From Nitrospirales bacterium (GTDB taxonomy: Bacteria; Nitrospirota; Nitrospiria; Nitrospirales; UBA8639), in assembly GCA_021604265.1 (NCBI GenBank), contig BQIY01000013.1, positions 1-15,255 of the forward strand: a stretch of 15,255 nucleotides of DNA, written 5' to 3'. The translations under genes and the position numbers were made by a program. Positions 1-6,680 of this stretch are shown here, piece by piece; within the stretch, counting starts at the first letter, position 1, and each line of letters begins with the position of its first letter. The notes below the pieces were generated by a model. It was not told the origin of the DNA. It ran no database searches and was given only the letters and a program-made list of their open reading frames with translations.

Positions 1-291
1 AAAGTCGAGGAAGCACTGCATCTAGCCGCCGATGCAGACACGCAAGTGTTAGCTGTCACATCCGTACCCGACGAAAAAAAGGGGGAACGATTAGCCGTCT
101 TGCACACACTCAATGAAGAAACTATCTCCGAGATTCTCGACAAGGCCTCTGCCAACGGACTCCCAAATCTCTTTATCCCTCGAAAAGATCACTTTATCAA
201 GGTGGAACAGCTTCCAATGCTCGGCACAGGCAAGCTGGACCTTCGTGCATTAAAGCAAATAGCGAAGGACAACCTTTGTCCCTCCAACTAA
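1..291 (+). CDS. aas: C-terminal end of an AMP-forming acyl ligase, probably Aas (acyl-ACP synthetase / phospholipid acyltransferase); partial at window edge
   Basis: The reading frame is open from base 1, so the gene starts outside the window and 96 residues remain. They match the C-terminal lid domain of adenylate-forming enzymes. A stretch reading AVTSVPDEKKGERLAVLHT is followed near the end by LPMLGTGKLDLRAL, where the Lys after GTG is the family's conserved catalytic lysine (A10 motif), which acts in the adenylation half-reaction. The wording VPDEKKGE...VLHT and LPxLGTGKxD is typical of the ligase half of Aas, which re-acylates lysophospholipids at the inner membrane; a stand-alone acyl-CoA or acyl-ACP synthetase is the alternative. 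The GTG at 46 is an internal valine, not a start. The next gene is convergent, 105 bases away, with no obvious terminator hairpin in between. Confidence 0.75.
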   Translation, partial: KVEEALHLAADADTQVLAVTSVPDEKKGERLAVLHTLNEETISEILDKASANGLPNLFIPRKDHFIKVEQLPMLGTGKLDLRALKQIAKDNLCPSN

Positions 292-396
292 CTAACCCGC
301 AACCTTGAGCTCAACGCACGATTCAGCATCTTTCTTCTGTCCAAACTTCCAAGATAGATCTATGCCGCAATTGGGCAACAGAGTCATAAACTTTTT

Positions 397-714
397 CTAG
401 GAATTCGTGCGTTCCCTTCCACATTTCCAGCAAGTGGTAAATTCGCCGGAATGCTGCTCATCGCAGCCGACACAAGTCCAAGGCAAGTCTTCAAAGAGTG
501 CAGCTTCATCCCATTGATCCAATATCTCCTTGGCTTTCGGATACTCATCATCATTAATCACCCAGAGCTCGGGAAAGACTTCAGCAAACGGCACTTCACC
601 CGCGAGCGAGGAGCCTTGTTGATTTTTAATCGTGCAGAGAATGCCTTCTTGGTCGAGAATGTCCTTGCGCGATTCAACCTCAATGAGATTATTCGACACA
701 AAGAGTTTGTACAC
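397..714 (-). CDS. DUF2007-type small protein with C-terminal zinc ribbon
   Basis: A 105-residue protein of unknown function. The first 75 or so residues (YKLFVSNNLIEVES..., then ILCTIKN..., then ELWVINDDEYPKAKEIL) match the DUF2007 'putative signal transducing' fold: a small ferredoxin-like domain that starts with a 'tool for looking up which ligand' type pattern of strand, helix and strand. The tail adds two Cys pairs, CVGC and CWKC, about 16 residues apart, which is a zinc-ribbon arrangement. I chose the GTG at 714 because AAAGGA lies six bases upstream and the protein then begins at the usual family position. A TTG seven codons earlier (735) is the alternative. It lies 133 bases downstream of the PagL-like gene on the same strand, so the two may be co-transcribed. 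The substrate or partner is not known for the family. Confidence 0.7.
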   Translation of the reverse strand: MYKLFVSNNLIEVESRKDILDQEGILCTIKNQQGSSLAGEVPFAEVFPELWVINDDEYPKAKEILDQWDEAALFEDLPWTCVGCDEQHSGEFTTCWKCGRERTNS

Positions 715-847
715 AGTGAATCCTTTATGAGACAACCAGTCCCATTGGGAAGCTTAAAGACGATTCAGTGAACTTGCATATCCTTGAAGTGTTGGATATC
801 GCGTTGAGAGTGCATATGGTTCAGCAGCTCTCTCAATCTTCAAACTC

Positions 848-1495
848 TTACGGAAGAAAAAATGAAAATCCGCCGCTAAACAACCATGCATTCAATCCCA
901 CATTTCGAGTTCCGGTATTGGCATTCGAGATATGGTGATAACGCACACTCGTCGTAAGGACAAACTGTTCAGTGACAAAATACTGCAGCCCGGGTCCGGT
1001 CTCAAGCACAAAGTTAAAGCGCTGGCTCTGCTCAGGGATTTTGGGAGCCAAATCTGTCCATAACATACCGGCCCCGATATCCCAAAACGGCATCCAACGG
1101 CCAAATGACAAAAAGTTATATTTCAGAACAAGAGAACCGCCGAACGCATATGCTGTGAAAGGCTTTGAATACCGGGCCCCCAGCGGCTCTGCAAGCACTT
1201 CGACATTTCCACTCAACCATCCGGCTTCGAATTCGTCCGTCAAGACCATCCCGATTTGTGGGAGCACAAAGACTGCTCGTTGATCAGAGGAGGGTTTGGT
1301 TCCATCCAAACTATTTTCTTTCCAATATCCGCCAATCACACCCAGCTCAACGGTACCTTTTTTCACCGTGTCACGTGCTTCGAATTCAGCAAAGGCCGAG
1401 GCCGGATGAATGGGCAACAGACACAACAGAAGAAGGACAACGCTCCGCATCCAAGTAGGGACGACTAATCGAAAGAAATACACATCCATGTTCAT
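848..1495 (-). CDS. PagL-like acyloxyacyl hydrolase (lipid A 3-O-deacylase family), outer-membrane beta-barrel
   Basis: The 215-residue product has a hydrophobic signal sequence (about residues 16-36, ending PASAFA) and then alternating strands ending in a C-terminal aromatic (GGFSFFLP), as in outer-membrane barrels. The diagnostic segment is RYHHISNANTGTRNVGLN at 185-202. It holds the His-x-Ser of the PagL active site (H188, S190) followed by Asn191 and Asn198, the oxyanion-hole residues. PagL removes the 3-O acyl chain of lipid A. By spacing, the third catalytic residue of Pseudomonas PagL (a Glu 12 residues after the Ser) would fall on N202, so activity is not certain. The ATG at 1495 has AAGGAA eight bases upstream, which favours it over the ATG at 1450. 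The start overlaps the divergent gene that begins at 1488. Confidence 0.78.
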   Translation of the reverse strand: MNMDVYFFRLVVPTWMRSVVLLLLCLLPIHPASAFAEFEARDTVKKGTVELGVIGGYWKENSLDGTKPSSDQRAVFVLPQIGMVLTDEFEAGWLSGNVEVLAEPLGARYSKPFTAYAFGGSLVLKYNFLSFGRWMPFWDIGAGMLWTDLAPKIPEQSQRFNFVLETGPGLQYFVTEQFVLTTSVRYHHISNANTGTRNVGLNAWLFSGGFSFFLP

Positions 1496-1862
1496 TACAA
1501 CAATTCCTTACCTATCGGAAGTCACCATCAATATTATTGGCCGAGCTCCACATCTTACCCTTGAGACCTGGCTCGATCAACTATGTATTATTGAGGAACA
1601 AGCACGGAATCTCACAAACCGAAAAGAACAAATCAATGATATTCTCTGCAAGGTTCAGTACAATAAAGCACGTTTCACTTACTTCACTGCAACAATGCCA
1701 CATCCACACACATCACAATCAGCCAATGACATCGATCAGTTCGGCGCCATCATCGAGCGTATCAATACTGCCATGCTGACCTTAGACCAGCTCATTATCC
1801 GTACTCACAAACTCAGCACTAAAACGAACGATGTTCCTGATCCGTCGCACCAATCATCCTAA
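1488..1862 (+). CDS. Hypothetical helical protein, 124 residues
   Basis: I do not recognise this product. From the ATG at 1488 it reads as mostly amphipathic helix: ETWLDQLCIIEEQARNL, then DIDQFGAIIERINTAMLTLD, with a polar tail. No signal peptide, membrane segment or Cys motif is visible. Third codon positions are rich in C and T and rare codons are few, as in real genes here, and nothing else codes in this interval. The frame stays open further upstream (to 1410), but that part is antisense to the PagL-like gene. The start overlaps the divergent PagL-like start by eight bases and has only a weak purine stretch (GAAAGAAA) as ribosome site. The terminator at 1961-2000 lies about 100 bases downstream. 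It could also be a chance ORF. Confidence 0.45.
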   Translation: MFITTIPYLSEVTINIIGRAPHLTLETWLDQLCIIEEQARNLTNRKEQINDILCKVQYNKARFTYFTATMPHPHTSQSANDIDQFGAIIERINTAMLTLDQLIIRTHKLSTKTNDVPDPSHQSS

Positions 1863-1960
1863 ACACACTCAATGCATCGCCTCACAGCAACACAATCACC
1901 TCATCGAGCAGCAATTAACAATCAACCAATAGCAGACTAAGGAAACGACAGCAGCAGATA

Positions 1961-2000
1961 AAAAAAGAGCCTTACTCTGTCAAGAATAAGGCTCTTTTTT
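1961..2000. terminator. Bidirectional rho-independent terminator
   Basis: A perfect 14-base inverted repeat (1961-1974 with 1987-2000) surrounds a 12-base loop. The stem is AAAAAAGAGCCTTA on the left and its exact complement on the right, so each strand ends in a run of six T. It lies between the plus-strand ORF ending at 1862 and the minus-strand PEP-CTERM gene ending at 2019, and can serve both. Confidence 0.9.
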
Positions 2001-2018
2001 CTAGTTTGTGCGTAGCCC

Positions 2019-2732
2019 CTATGCGAGCGGGCCTTTCCACCACCGCCAGCCGACTAATCCCGCCAATCCGCTTCCAAAGAGCAAAATTGATGACGGCACG
2101 GGAACCGGGGTTTGCCCAACACTCAGGGGCTCTGATAATGCATAGAATGGATTGGAGCCGCTGGACGGATTCGTCGCCCGATCGATCCAAAACTCGTTGC
2201 TCAGCCCTTGAATCCCAACGGTCGGGGTCGACGTTCCCAACGCACTCGCTTGCGTCCCATCAATGGCTGTCCCTGTCCAGGTGAGCCCACCGCCTTGGTT
2301 AGTACCCAGCTCATTAAAATTAATAGGGGTTTGAAGTGAGCCATCCCACATATCTGCAAATCCCGAAGCTACGAGATTATCTCCCAAGTCATAGACACGT
2401 GTCGACACTACGGCATTGTCCAAAGCGGAAACCGTTTCAGTAGAGGCAATAGCATTCCAAGTCACATCGCCTAATGGTGAACCGAGACCAATACCCGCTA
2501 AATCCGCCGCACCCTGGACAAAGGCATTGTAATCCGAAATATCCGTGGAAACGGCATTACGAGCCTCTCGCGTAAAAAACGTTAACTGGTAAGTATCGCC
2601 AGGATTTAACCCTGTGGGTAAAAGGATCGGCATTGCAAAAATGGATGGCACTCCCACCCAACAAACCACACTGAAGACACTCAAGAAGAACAACGTTCGC
2701 AGACTGTTTAATTGGATACGACAGACGTTCAT
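2019..2732 (-). CDS. PEP-CTERM sorting-signal exported protein
   Basis: The 237-residue product has an N-terminal signal peptide (hydrophobic about 12-33, cleavage near IFA-MP). It ends in a classic exosortase signal: PVPVPSS at 209-215, a glycine-rich hydrophobic helix (ILLFGSGLAGLVGW) and a short basic tail (RWWKG). Exosortase/EpsH systems cut or anchor such cargo at the envelope, often along with exopolysaccharide production. The middle (about 35-200) is Ser/Thr/Asn/Gly-rich and beta-like, with no catalytic motif that I recognise. The ATG at 2732 has GGGAGG five bases upstream, a strong ribosome site. No exosortase gene is in the window. The shared terminator lies 19 bases past the stop. 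Confidence 0.85.
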   Translation of the reverse strand: MNVCRIQLNSLRTLFFLSVFSVVCWVGVPSIFAMPILLPTGLNPGDTYQLTFFTREARNAVSTDISDYNAFVQGAADLAGIGLGSPLGDVTWNAIASTETVSALDNAVVSTRVYDLGDNLVASGFADMWDGSLQTPINFNELGTNQGGGLTWTGTAIDGTQASALGTSTPTVGIQGLSNEFWIDRATNPSSGSNPFYALSEPLSVGQTPVPVPSSILLFGSGLAGLVGWRWWKGPLA

Positions 2733-2955
2733 ACTGGCCTCCCTGCCACATGATTCAGATATGTACGTATAGGGATATGGAAGTAAGAAAATTGTTACCC
2801 CACATATCGGTGTAAGCTTTCACTGTACATCAAACAACACCTCTGTCAACTGACTCATCAACCACATCGTTCCCACAGTAAAGAGGTGAAAGAACCTGCT
2901 AGCCCTTGCACATTTCTGCTTCACCTACCGCTGTCATGTCTTGCGCCACCCCATG

Positions 2956-3534
2956 TCATTCATGAATAAATTTCAAAAAGTTTAAGACTTTTTGAGGAGC
3001 ATAGGCCCCGGCAACTTGCCCAACTTTGGATTTGATCTCGGCATTTGAGACCTGCCCAGTCAGGACAAGATGTTCGTGCGCCGTGGTAATGACGATATTC
3101 TTTTCTTCAGGAAACAATGTTGAAAGGTTGTGACGGAATGCTTCGATGGGAAGATGAATGACCAACTCCAGAACGGCCGACAGATTTTTTTCCTTATCCC
3201 ACAAGGTGAGCGTAGTATACCCAATCTTCTTCCCGGACAAATACAACTGCGTTGGACTTAAGATGAGCGAATCGGCGACAGCCGGATTCGCCACCGACGC
3301 ATGCGAGAAAGGTAATGGAAATGCCAGCACCATCGCATGGCCCAACGGAATCTGTTTCATGACCACTTTCGAGGTACGAATATCAACCTGCGTTTCGGCA
3401 GGCGCAGCCCCACCCTCCTTCGTCACTCGCTTGATCTCCATTTTCTCGACTAACTCTTCACCCAACGCATTCGATGAAATCCCTATGAGCATCATCACAA
3501 CAAGAACAGACAAGAAATATCGAGTGTTCAGCAT
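2956..3534 (-). CDS. Secreted CpaC/RcpA N-domain protein (pilus-assembly N-terminal plus BON-like), without a secretin domain
   Basis: The 192-residue product has a signal peptide (hydrophobic 6-20, cut near NALG-EE). Residues 57-127 match the T2SS/T3SS pilus-assembly N-terminal domain found at the front of CpaC/RcpA secretins of Tad pili: IPLGHAMVLAFPLPFSHASV..., then VADSLILSPTQLYLSGKKIG, then TLTLWD. Residues 129-190 look like the BON-type module that follows it (HLVLTGQVSNAEIKSKVGQVA). In CpaC the secretin barrel comes next, but here the protein stops, and the 3' flanking frame shows no secretin sequence. It may be a stand-alone periplasmic or envelope factor, or a truncated secretin. The ATG at 3534 has a strong GGAGGA site. 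No other tad or pilus gene is in the window. Confidence 0.75.
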   Translation of the reverse strand: MLNTRYFLSVLVVMMLIGISSNALGEELVEKMEIKRVTKEGGAAPAETQVDIRTSKVVMKQIPLGHAMVLAFPLPFSHASVANPAVADSLILSPTQLYLSGKKIGYTTLTLWDKEKNLSAVLELVIHLPIEAFRHNLSTLFPEEKNIVITTAHEHLVLTGQVSNAEIKSKVGQVAGAYAPQKVLNFLKFIHE

Positions 3535-3637
3535 AATAGCTTCCTCCTCTCACAGAAATAGATAAAAGAGAATATAAGATCAATCGCATTCACACTTCGA
3601 ACATAAATCCGCACGTCAATAGACAGGAAGACATTCA

Positions 3638-4657
3638 CTATTCATCGTCAGGGGAATATGCATTCGTGACCTCCCAAACGGAGTTCACAAAGTGTTTGTT
3701 GACATCAAAGAAATGCGTCACAATTCGGCATCCGCTTTTCGCAGCCAACGCCTCGATTTCAGCCATCGTATATTTGTACGAATGTTCTGTTTGCAGCGTC
3801 TCCCACGCACCGAAAGAACACGTCGTCTCCAATGCATCAATGTTAACAATCTGCTCCCGCGTACTGTAAATAAAACTCTCAACGGCATGTGATGTTGGAT
3901 TATACTGACCCTGCTGGACATACCGGTCTTTAACAAAATTCGCGCCAAGCTTGTCATTCAACACATCCAGCAGGTGAAGATTAAACCGTTCAAATACCCC
4001 CGTAGAATCGTTGTAGGCGGCATACAAAGTCTTCGGGTGTTTCATCAGATCAAACCCGATCATCACATAGTCACCGACGCGCAAGGACTCTCGCAATTTC
4101 TGAACAAACTGCTGGGCCGCTGGAAACTCCATATTCCCAATCGTCGAACCCAAAAAGAGCACAAAGTTTCGCTGACAGGATTGTTGATGTATGGATCGGA
4201 GCCCATCAAAGTAATCAGCCGCTAATCCTGTGACCGACATACGGCTCTGTGAAAACCTCGACTCCAAATAGGCGACCAGATTCTTGATGGCTCCCTCAGA
4301 GATATCGATCGGCACATATTCGAATGTCAGTTGATTCTGGATGAAATGCTCTAAAAGAATCTGCGTTTTTCGTCCATCTCCTGCACCTAACTCAAGGACC
4401 CGAAACTCCGTTTCCGCCAAAAGATTGGTGATGGTCTGTTTGTACGTCTGAAAGATTTCAAACTCACATTGAGCCGGATGATAGCCTGGCAGTTGAGTAA
4501 TCTCGGTAAACATGTCACTGCCACGATCATCGAAAATTAACCATGAGGGTAGGCGCTTAGGCTCCCTTGACAGCCCCTCCAACACGGCCCGAGCAAACTG
4601 TTCATCTGATGATGCTGTGGCAGATCCTGATCGCAAATTGTGAAAGGCAAATGGCAT
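3638..4657 (-). CDS. egtD: EgtD-type SAM-dependent amino-acid N-methyltransferase (histidine N-alpha-methyltransferase family)
   Basis: The 339-residue protein is close to the usual EgtD length. EgtD adds three methyl groups to the alpha-amine of histidine, giving hercynine, the ergothioneine precursor. Visible marks are LPSWLIFDDRGSDMFTEITQ (36-55), the SAM loop LELGAGDGRKT (88-98), LFLGSTIGN (167-175), TGVFERFN (219-226) and TEHSYKY (290-296). N175, E291 and S293 match, at one constant offset of 9, residues recalled as histidine ligands in mycobacterial EgtD (N166, E282, S284). The same offset puts S261 where EgtD has Met252, a specificity residue, so the substrate may differ. No egtB-like sulfoxide synthase or other egt gene is present. 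The ATG at 4657 has AAGGAT four bases upstream. The gene is divergent from the diiron enzyme at 4772. Confidence 0.82.
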   Translation of the reverse strand: MPFAFHNLRSGSATASSDEQFARAVLEGLSREPKRLPSWLIFDDRGSDMFTEITQLPGYHPAQCEFEIFQTYKQTITNLLAETEFRVLELGAGDGRKTQILLEHFIQNQLTFEYVPIDISEGAIKNLVAYLESRFSQSRMSVTGLAADYFDGLRSIHQQSCQRNFVLFLGSTIGNMEFPAAQQFVQKLRESLRVGDYVMIGFDLMKHPKTLYAAYNDSTGVFERFNLHLLDVLNDKLGANFVKDRYVQQGQYNPTSHAVESFIYSTREQIVNIDALETTCSFGAWETLQTEHSYKYTMAEIEALAAKSGCRIVTHFFDVNKHFVNSVWEVTNAYSPDDE

Positions 4658-4771
4658 AATGATCCTTATCGTGACTTAGTATCCTGCAGGATTTGCTCAC
4701 TCTGAGGAGTGCTTGCTAGACTGTTATGTAACATCCTTCATGCAGTTTTTTCATGTTTTCATCCTTTTACT
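4658..4771. promoter_or_regulatory. Divergent intergenic control region between the egtD homologue and the diiron enzyme gene
   Basis: This 114-base region must carry the promoters of both divergent genes. It holds an 8-base palindrome CCTGCAGG (4683-4690) and a small hairpin-like inverted repeat, CACTC-TGAG-GAGTG (4698-4711). Both are possible operator sites, but either could be chance. I see no convincing -35/-10 pair on either strand. If the plus gene starts at the GTG at 4709, the inverted repeat would lie at its start codon. Confidence 0.35.
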
Positions 4772-5839
4772 ATGATTATTACTTCTTTCCAACCCCTGAC
4801 TGAACTCGATTATCGCAATGCCCAAGAGGTCCTCACACACCTCCTCAAACATGAGGACCTTGATCTTTATGCCGCAAGTTCTCCCAAATACCTTGAGCCA
4901 TTCGAACAGGTCCTGGACCTTGCCATTCTGGAAGCCTACGAGGACCAGATCTCGTCTCCAAACGCCCATCTCTTCCTTCAACGGGTTCTCTATCGCATCA
5001 ATCGATTAAAACTGTTCTGGTATGACCACCTCGAAAACTATATCAATGAGCATTCAGCGTTTCTCTTTTCGCTCCGATCAAAAATGGAGACCATCTGGCA
5101 GACCTGGGAAACGCAGTTCCTTGATATCCATTCTCTCAAAGAATTAGACATCGAACTGGCGTTACACGAACGCACCGCAGAAGACCTTGCCCCTGAACCA
5201 TCGCAAACAGACCTCTTCTTTCGCCACGACATGTCGCAAACCGGATATCGTCACTTACTGGCTATCGCCTCACTTGATGGGTTAGTGGAAGCCAGTCAAT
5301 TATCACGAGTCATTGGGGGCGTAGGCAACGAAATTCAATCGATGCTCACAAAAATCTTAATGGAAGAGTATGGAGGGGGAAAGCTCGCGAGAAAACATTC
5401 ATCCTTTTTTTCAGCAATGTTAGCTGAATTTGACCTGGACACTTCACCAGAAGCTTACCTTGATATCGTGCCCTGGGAAGTGCTCGCCAATATTAATCAC
5501 AGTTTCGCCGTCTGTGAACGAAAAAGAAATTTTTTACGATATATTGGGAGCCTTCTGTATTTTGAAATCTCCGTTCCCGCCGCCTTTCAAAATTACAAAA
5601 TGGCCGGCGAACGTCTGGGCTTAAGTGAGCAAGCCATCGGCTACTGGGACGTCCACATCAAGGAAGACCTCCGGCACGGCCAATGGATGCTCAACGAAGT
5701 CGCCCTACCCCTTATCACGCGCTATCCGGATTCAGCCTGGGAAATCGTCTTGGGCTACGATCAACAAAGACTCCTCAGCACCCGCGCCAGCCAAGCCATC
5801 GCCCAATCCGTTCGGCAAGCTGAAAACGTTTTGACCTGA
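4772..5839 (+). CDS. Heme-oxygenase-like diiron enzyme (iron-containing redox enzyme family)
   Basis: The 355-residue protein carries the heme-oxygenase-like diiron oxygenase/oxidase fold in its second half. The likely six metal ligands are Glu198 or Glu199 in MEEYGGGK, H209 in RKHSSFF, E265 in LLYFEISVP, and H295, D299 and H302 in DVHIKEDLRHG. The His-x3-Asp-x2-His spacing is as in UndA, SznF and CADD. Such enzymes use O2 to cleave C-C bonds or N-oxygenate amino-acid-like substrates. Residues 1-170 form a helical extension with no motif I recognise. I chose the ATG at 4772, since the frame from the GTG at 4709 adds 21 residues unlike a domain; neither start has a clear ribosome site. The divergent EgtD-type methyltransferase suggests a shared substrate or pathway, which is inference. 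The exact reaction cannot be read from the sequence. Confidence 0.78.
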   Translation: MIITSFQPLTELDYRNAQEVLTHLLKHEDLDLYAASSPKYLEPFEQVLDLAILEAYEDQISSPNAHLFLQRVLYRINRLKLFWYDHLENYINEHSAFLFSLRSKMETIWQTWETQFLDIHSLKELDIELALHERTAEDLAPEPSQTDLFFRHDMSQTGYRHLLAIASLDGLVEASQLSRVIGGVGNEIQSMLTKILMEEYGGGKLARKHSSFFSAMLAEFDLDTSPEAYLDIVPWEVLANINHSFAVCERKRNFLRYIGSLLYFEISVPAAFQNYKMAGERLGLSEQAIGYWDVHIKEDLRHGQWMLNEVALPLITRYPDSAWEIVLGYDQQRLLSTRASQAIAQSVRQAENVLT

Positions 5840-5914
5840 AGTAAAGAAGCTTAAGGTTACTTCCAATTGTTCTCTTTCGTTCCTACTACGTCATGAAGTA
5901 CAGAGTCAAAAACG

Positions 5915-5940
5915 CCTCTAGCTATAGCCGTTTCAGTTAT
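5915..5940 (-). repeat. Copy 1 of degenerate GCTATAG-centred repeat
   Basis: Read on the minus strand it contains AACTGAAACGGCTATAG. It shares the core GAAACGGCTATAG with copies near 12652 and 12688. Confidence 0.5.
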
Positions 5941-6169
5941 ACCGAAACGATAAAACGCCAACTTGTACAATGTTGATATCCAATACGTGATAGACAACGT
6001 CAATTATTACCAGTACATCCAAGCGGGAATAACCTTCCGATGCTTGATGCGTCTTTTTTCGCTGTCTAGGCGACCTCAATCGACACTCCAAAGGGAAAGA
6101 AGGGCTCAACGTAGTCTGCCTTTCAGCCATACCTAGTATAAGCAACGATCGTCGCCTAGGTCTTTAACT

Positions 6170-6195
6170 GGAAGTTAATTGGATTCGCTATAGTT
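6170..6195 (+). repeat. Copy 2 of degenerate GCTATAG-centred repeat
   Basis: Read on the plus strand: GGAAGTTAATTGGATTCGCT then ATAG. The left half (GAAGTTAATTGGATT) matches the left half of the copies at 12107-12136 and 12635-12661. Confidence 0.5.
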
Positions 6196-6304
6196 CTCAT
6201 TCCATTAGAGATCAAGGACGCTTTACCGTACAACTTTAATCTTTCAAAAAACCGTTAAACCTTGCGGCATTGATTCCAGCACAACTATGTAGAACAAAAA
6301 TATA

Positions 6305-6535
6305 TTAGATTTTAATAATGTCATATTCAATGTCGTTTGGACTAACTTGAATCGTTCGCTGACCGTCGGGAGTTTTTTGTTCTCCAGCTTCGAATGAAAC
6401 AAATCGATATTTCTTTTCATATGAAAAATCACGAACTTTTTTAAATGTTATTGGCTTTTTCCCTGTAACCTGTCTCATAGGATCAATAAATTCAACCCGA
6501 TCAAAACTGATATGTGAGCAGGGGTACAGCGATTG
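6305..6535 (-). pseudogene. 3' fragment of a DUF2971-like gene
   Basis: On the minus strand, 76 codons stay open from a TAG (6536-6538) to a TAA (6305-6307). The reading looks strongly protein-like: SFDRVEFIDPMRQVTGKKP, then FKKVRDFSYEKKYRFVSFEA, then TIQVSPNDIEYDIIKI. The SYEKxYRF pattern near the end, after a V.FIDP segment, resembles the C-terminal part of DUF2971 proteins, which occur among accessory and defence-type genes. The only ATG (6478) lies mid-domain and has no ribosome site, and the N-terminal two thirds of such a protein are missing. It is therefore probably a remnant left by a deletion or insertion. The family assignment is by eye and tentative; the claim that this is former coding sequence is firmer. 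Confidence 0.5.
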
Positions 6536-6680
6536 CTATCAATCAATAACAGCCCTAACAAAGCTCTTCTCATTCTTTATGACAATGCACGCATCAGCAC
6601 AAAGCCACAATGCCATCGCAGCTGAACTACTTAACCAAGAGCAAGAGTTGCACTTACAAGTTGAATTCAAGTGAAGATAT

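Larger units (their letters stand above)
5840..6304. other. Gene-poor stretch with copies of a degenerate short repeat
   Basis: No ORF here looks real; the 70-residue minus-strand frame at 5933-6145 has no protein-like pattern. The stretch carries two copies of the repeat described under the repeat entries (5915-5940, 6170-6190). It also has a 14-base block, CTTCCGATGCTTGA (6034-6047), whose exact complement recurs at 12662-12675. The motif ACGTCAAT at about 5997 resembles blocks at 12534 and 12624. No terminator of good quality follows the diiron enzyme gene. Confidence 0.5.

Noticed and set aside
1410..1487. Upstream extension of the 124-residue ORF
   Set aside because: These codons are antisense to the PagL-like signal peptide; the ATG at 1488 is the better start.
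2973..2993. Inverted repeat CAAAAAGT-N5-ACTTTTTG considered as a terminator
   Set aside because: It lies inside the 3' coding part of the CpaC-like gene, is AT-only in practice and lacks a GC stem.
5933..6145. 70-residue minus-strand ORF in the gap after the diiron enzyme
   Set aside because: No ribosome site and no protein-like pattern, and it overlaps repeat copies; treated as chance.
6244..6432. 62-residue minus-strand ORF
   Set aside because: It overlaps the DUF2971-like frame, which has much better protein texture in another frame of the same strand; this one is its shadow.
6518..6625. Plus-strand frame reading KALLILYDNARISTKP, reminiscent of the DNARIH motif of IS630-type transposases
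   Set aside because: Only about 35 codons with a single weak motif and no second catalytic motif; too little to call a transposase remnant.
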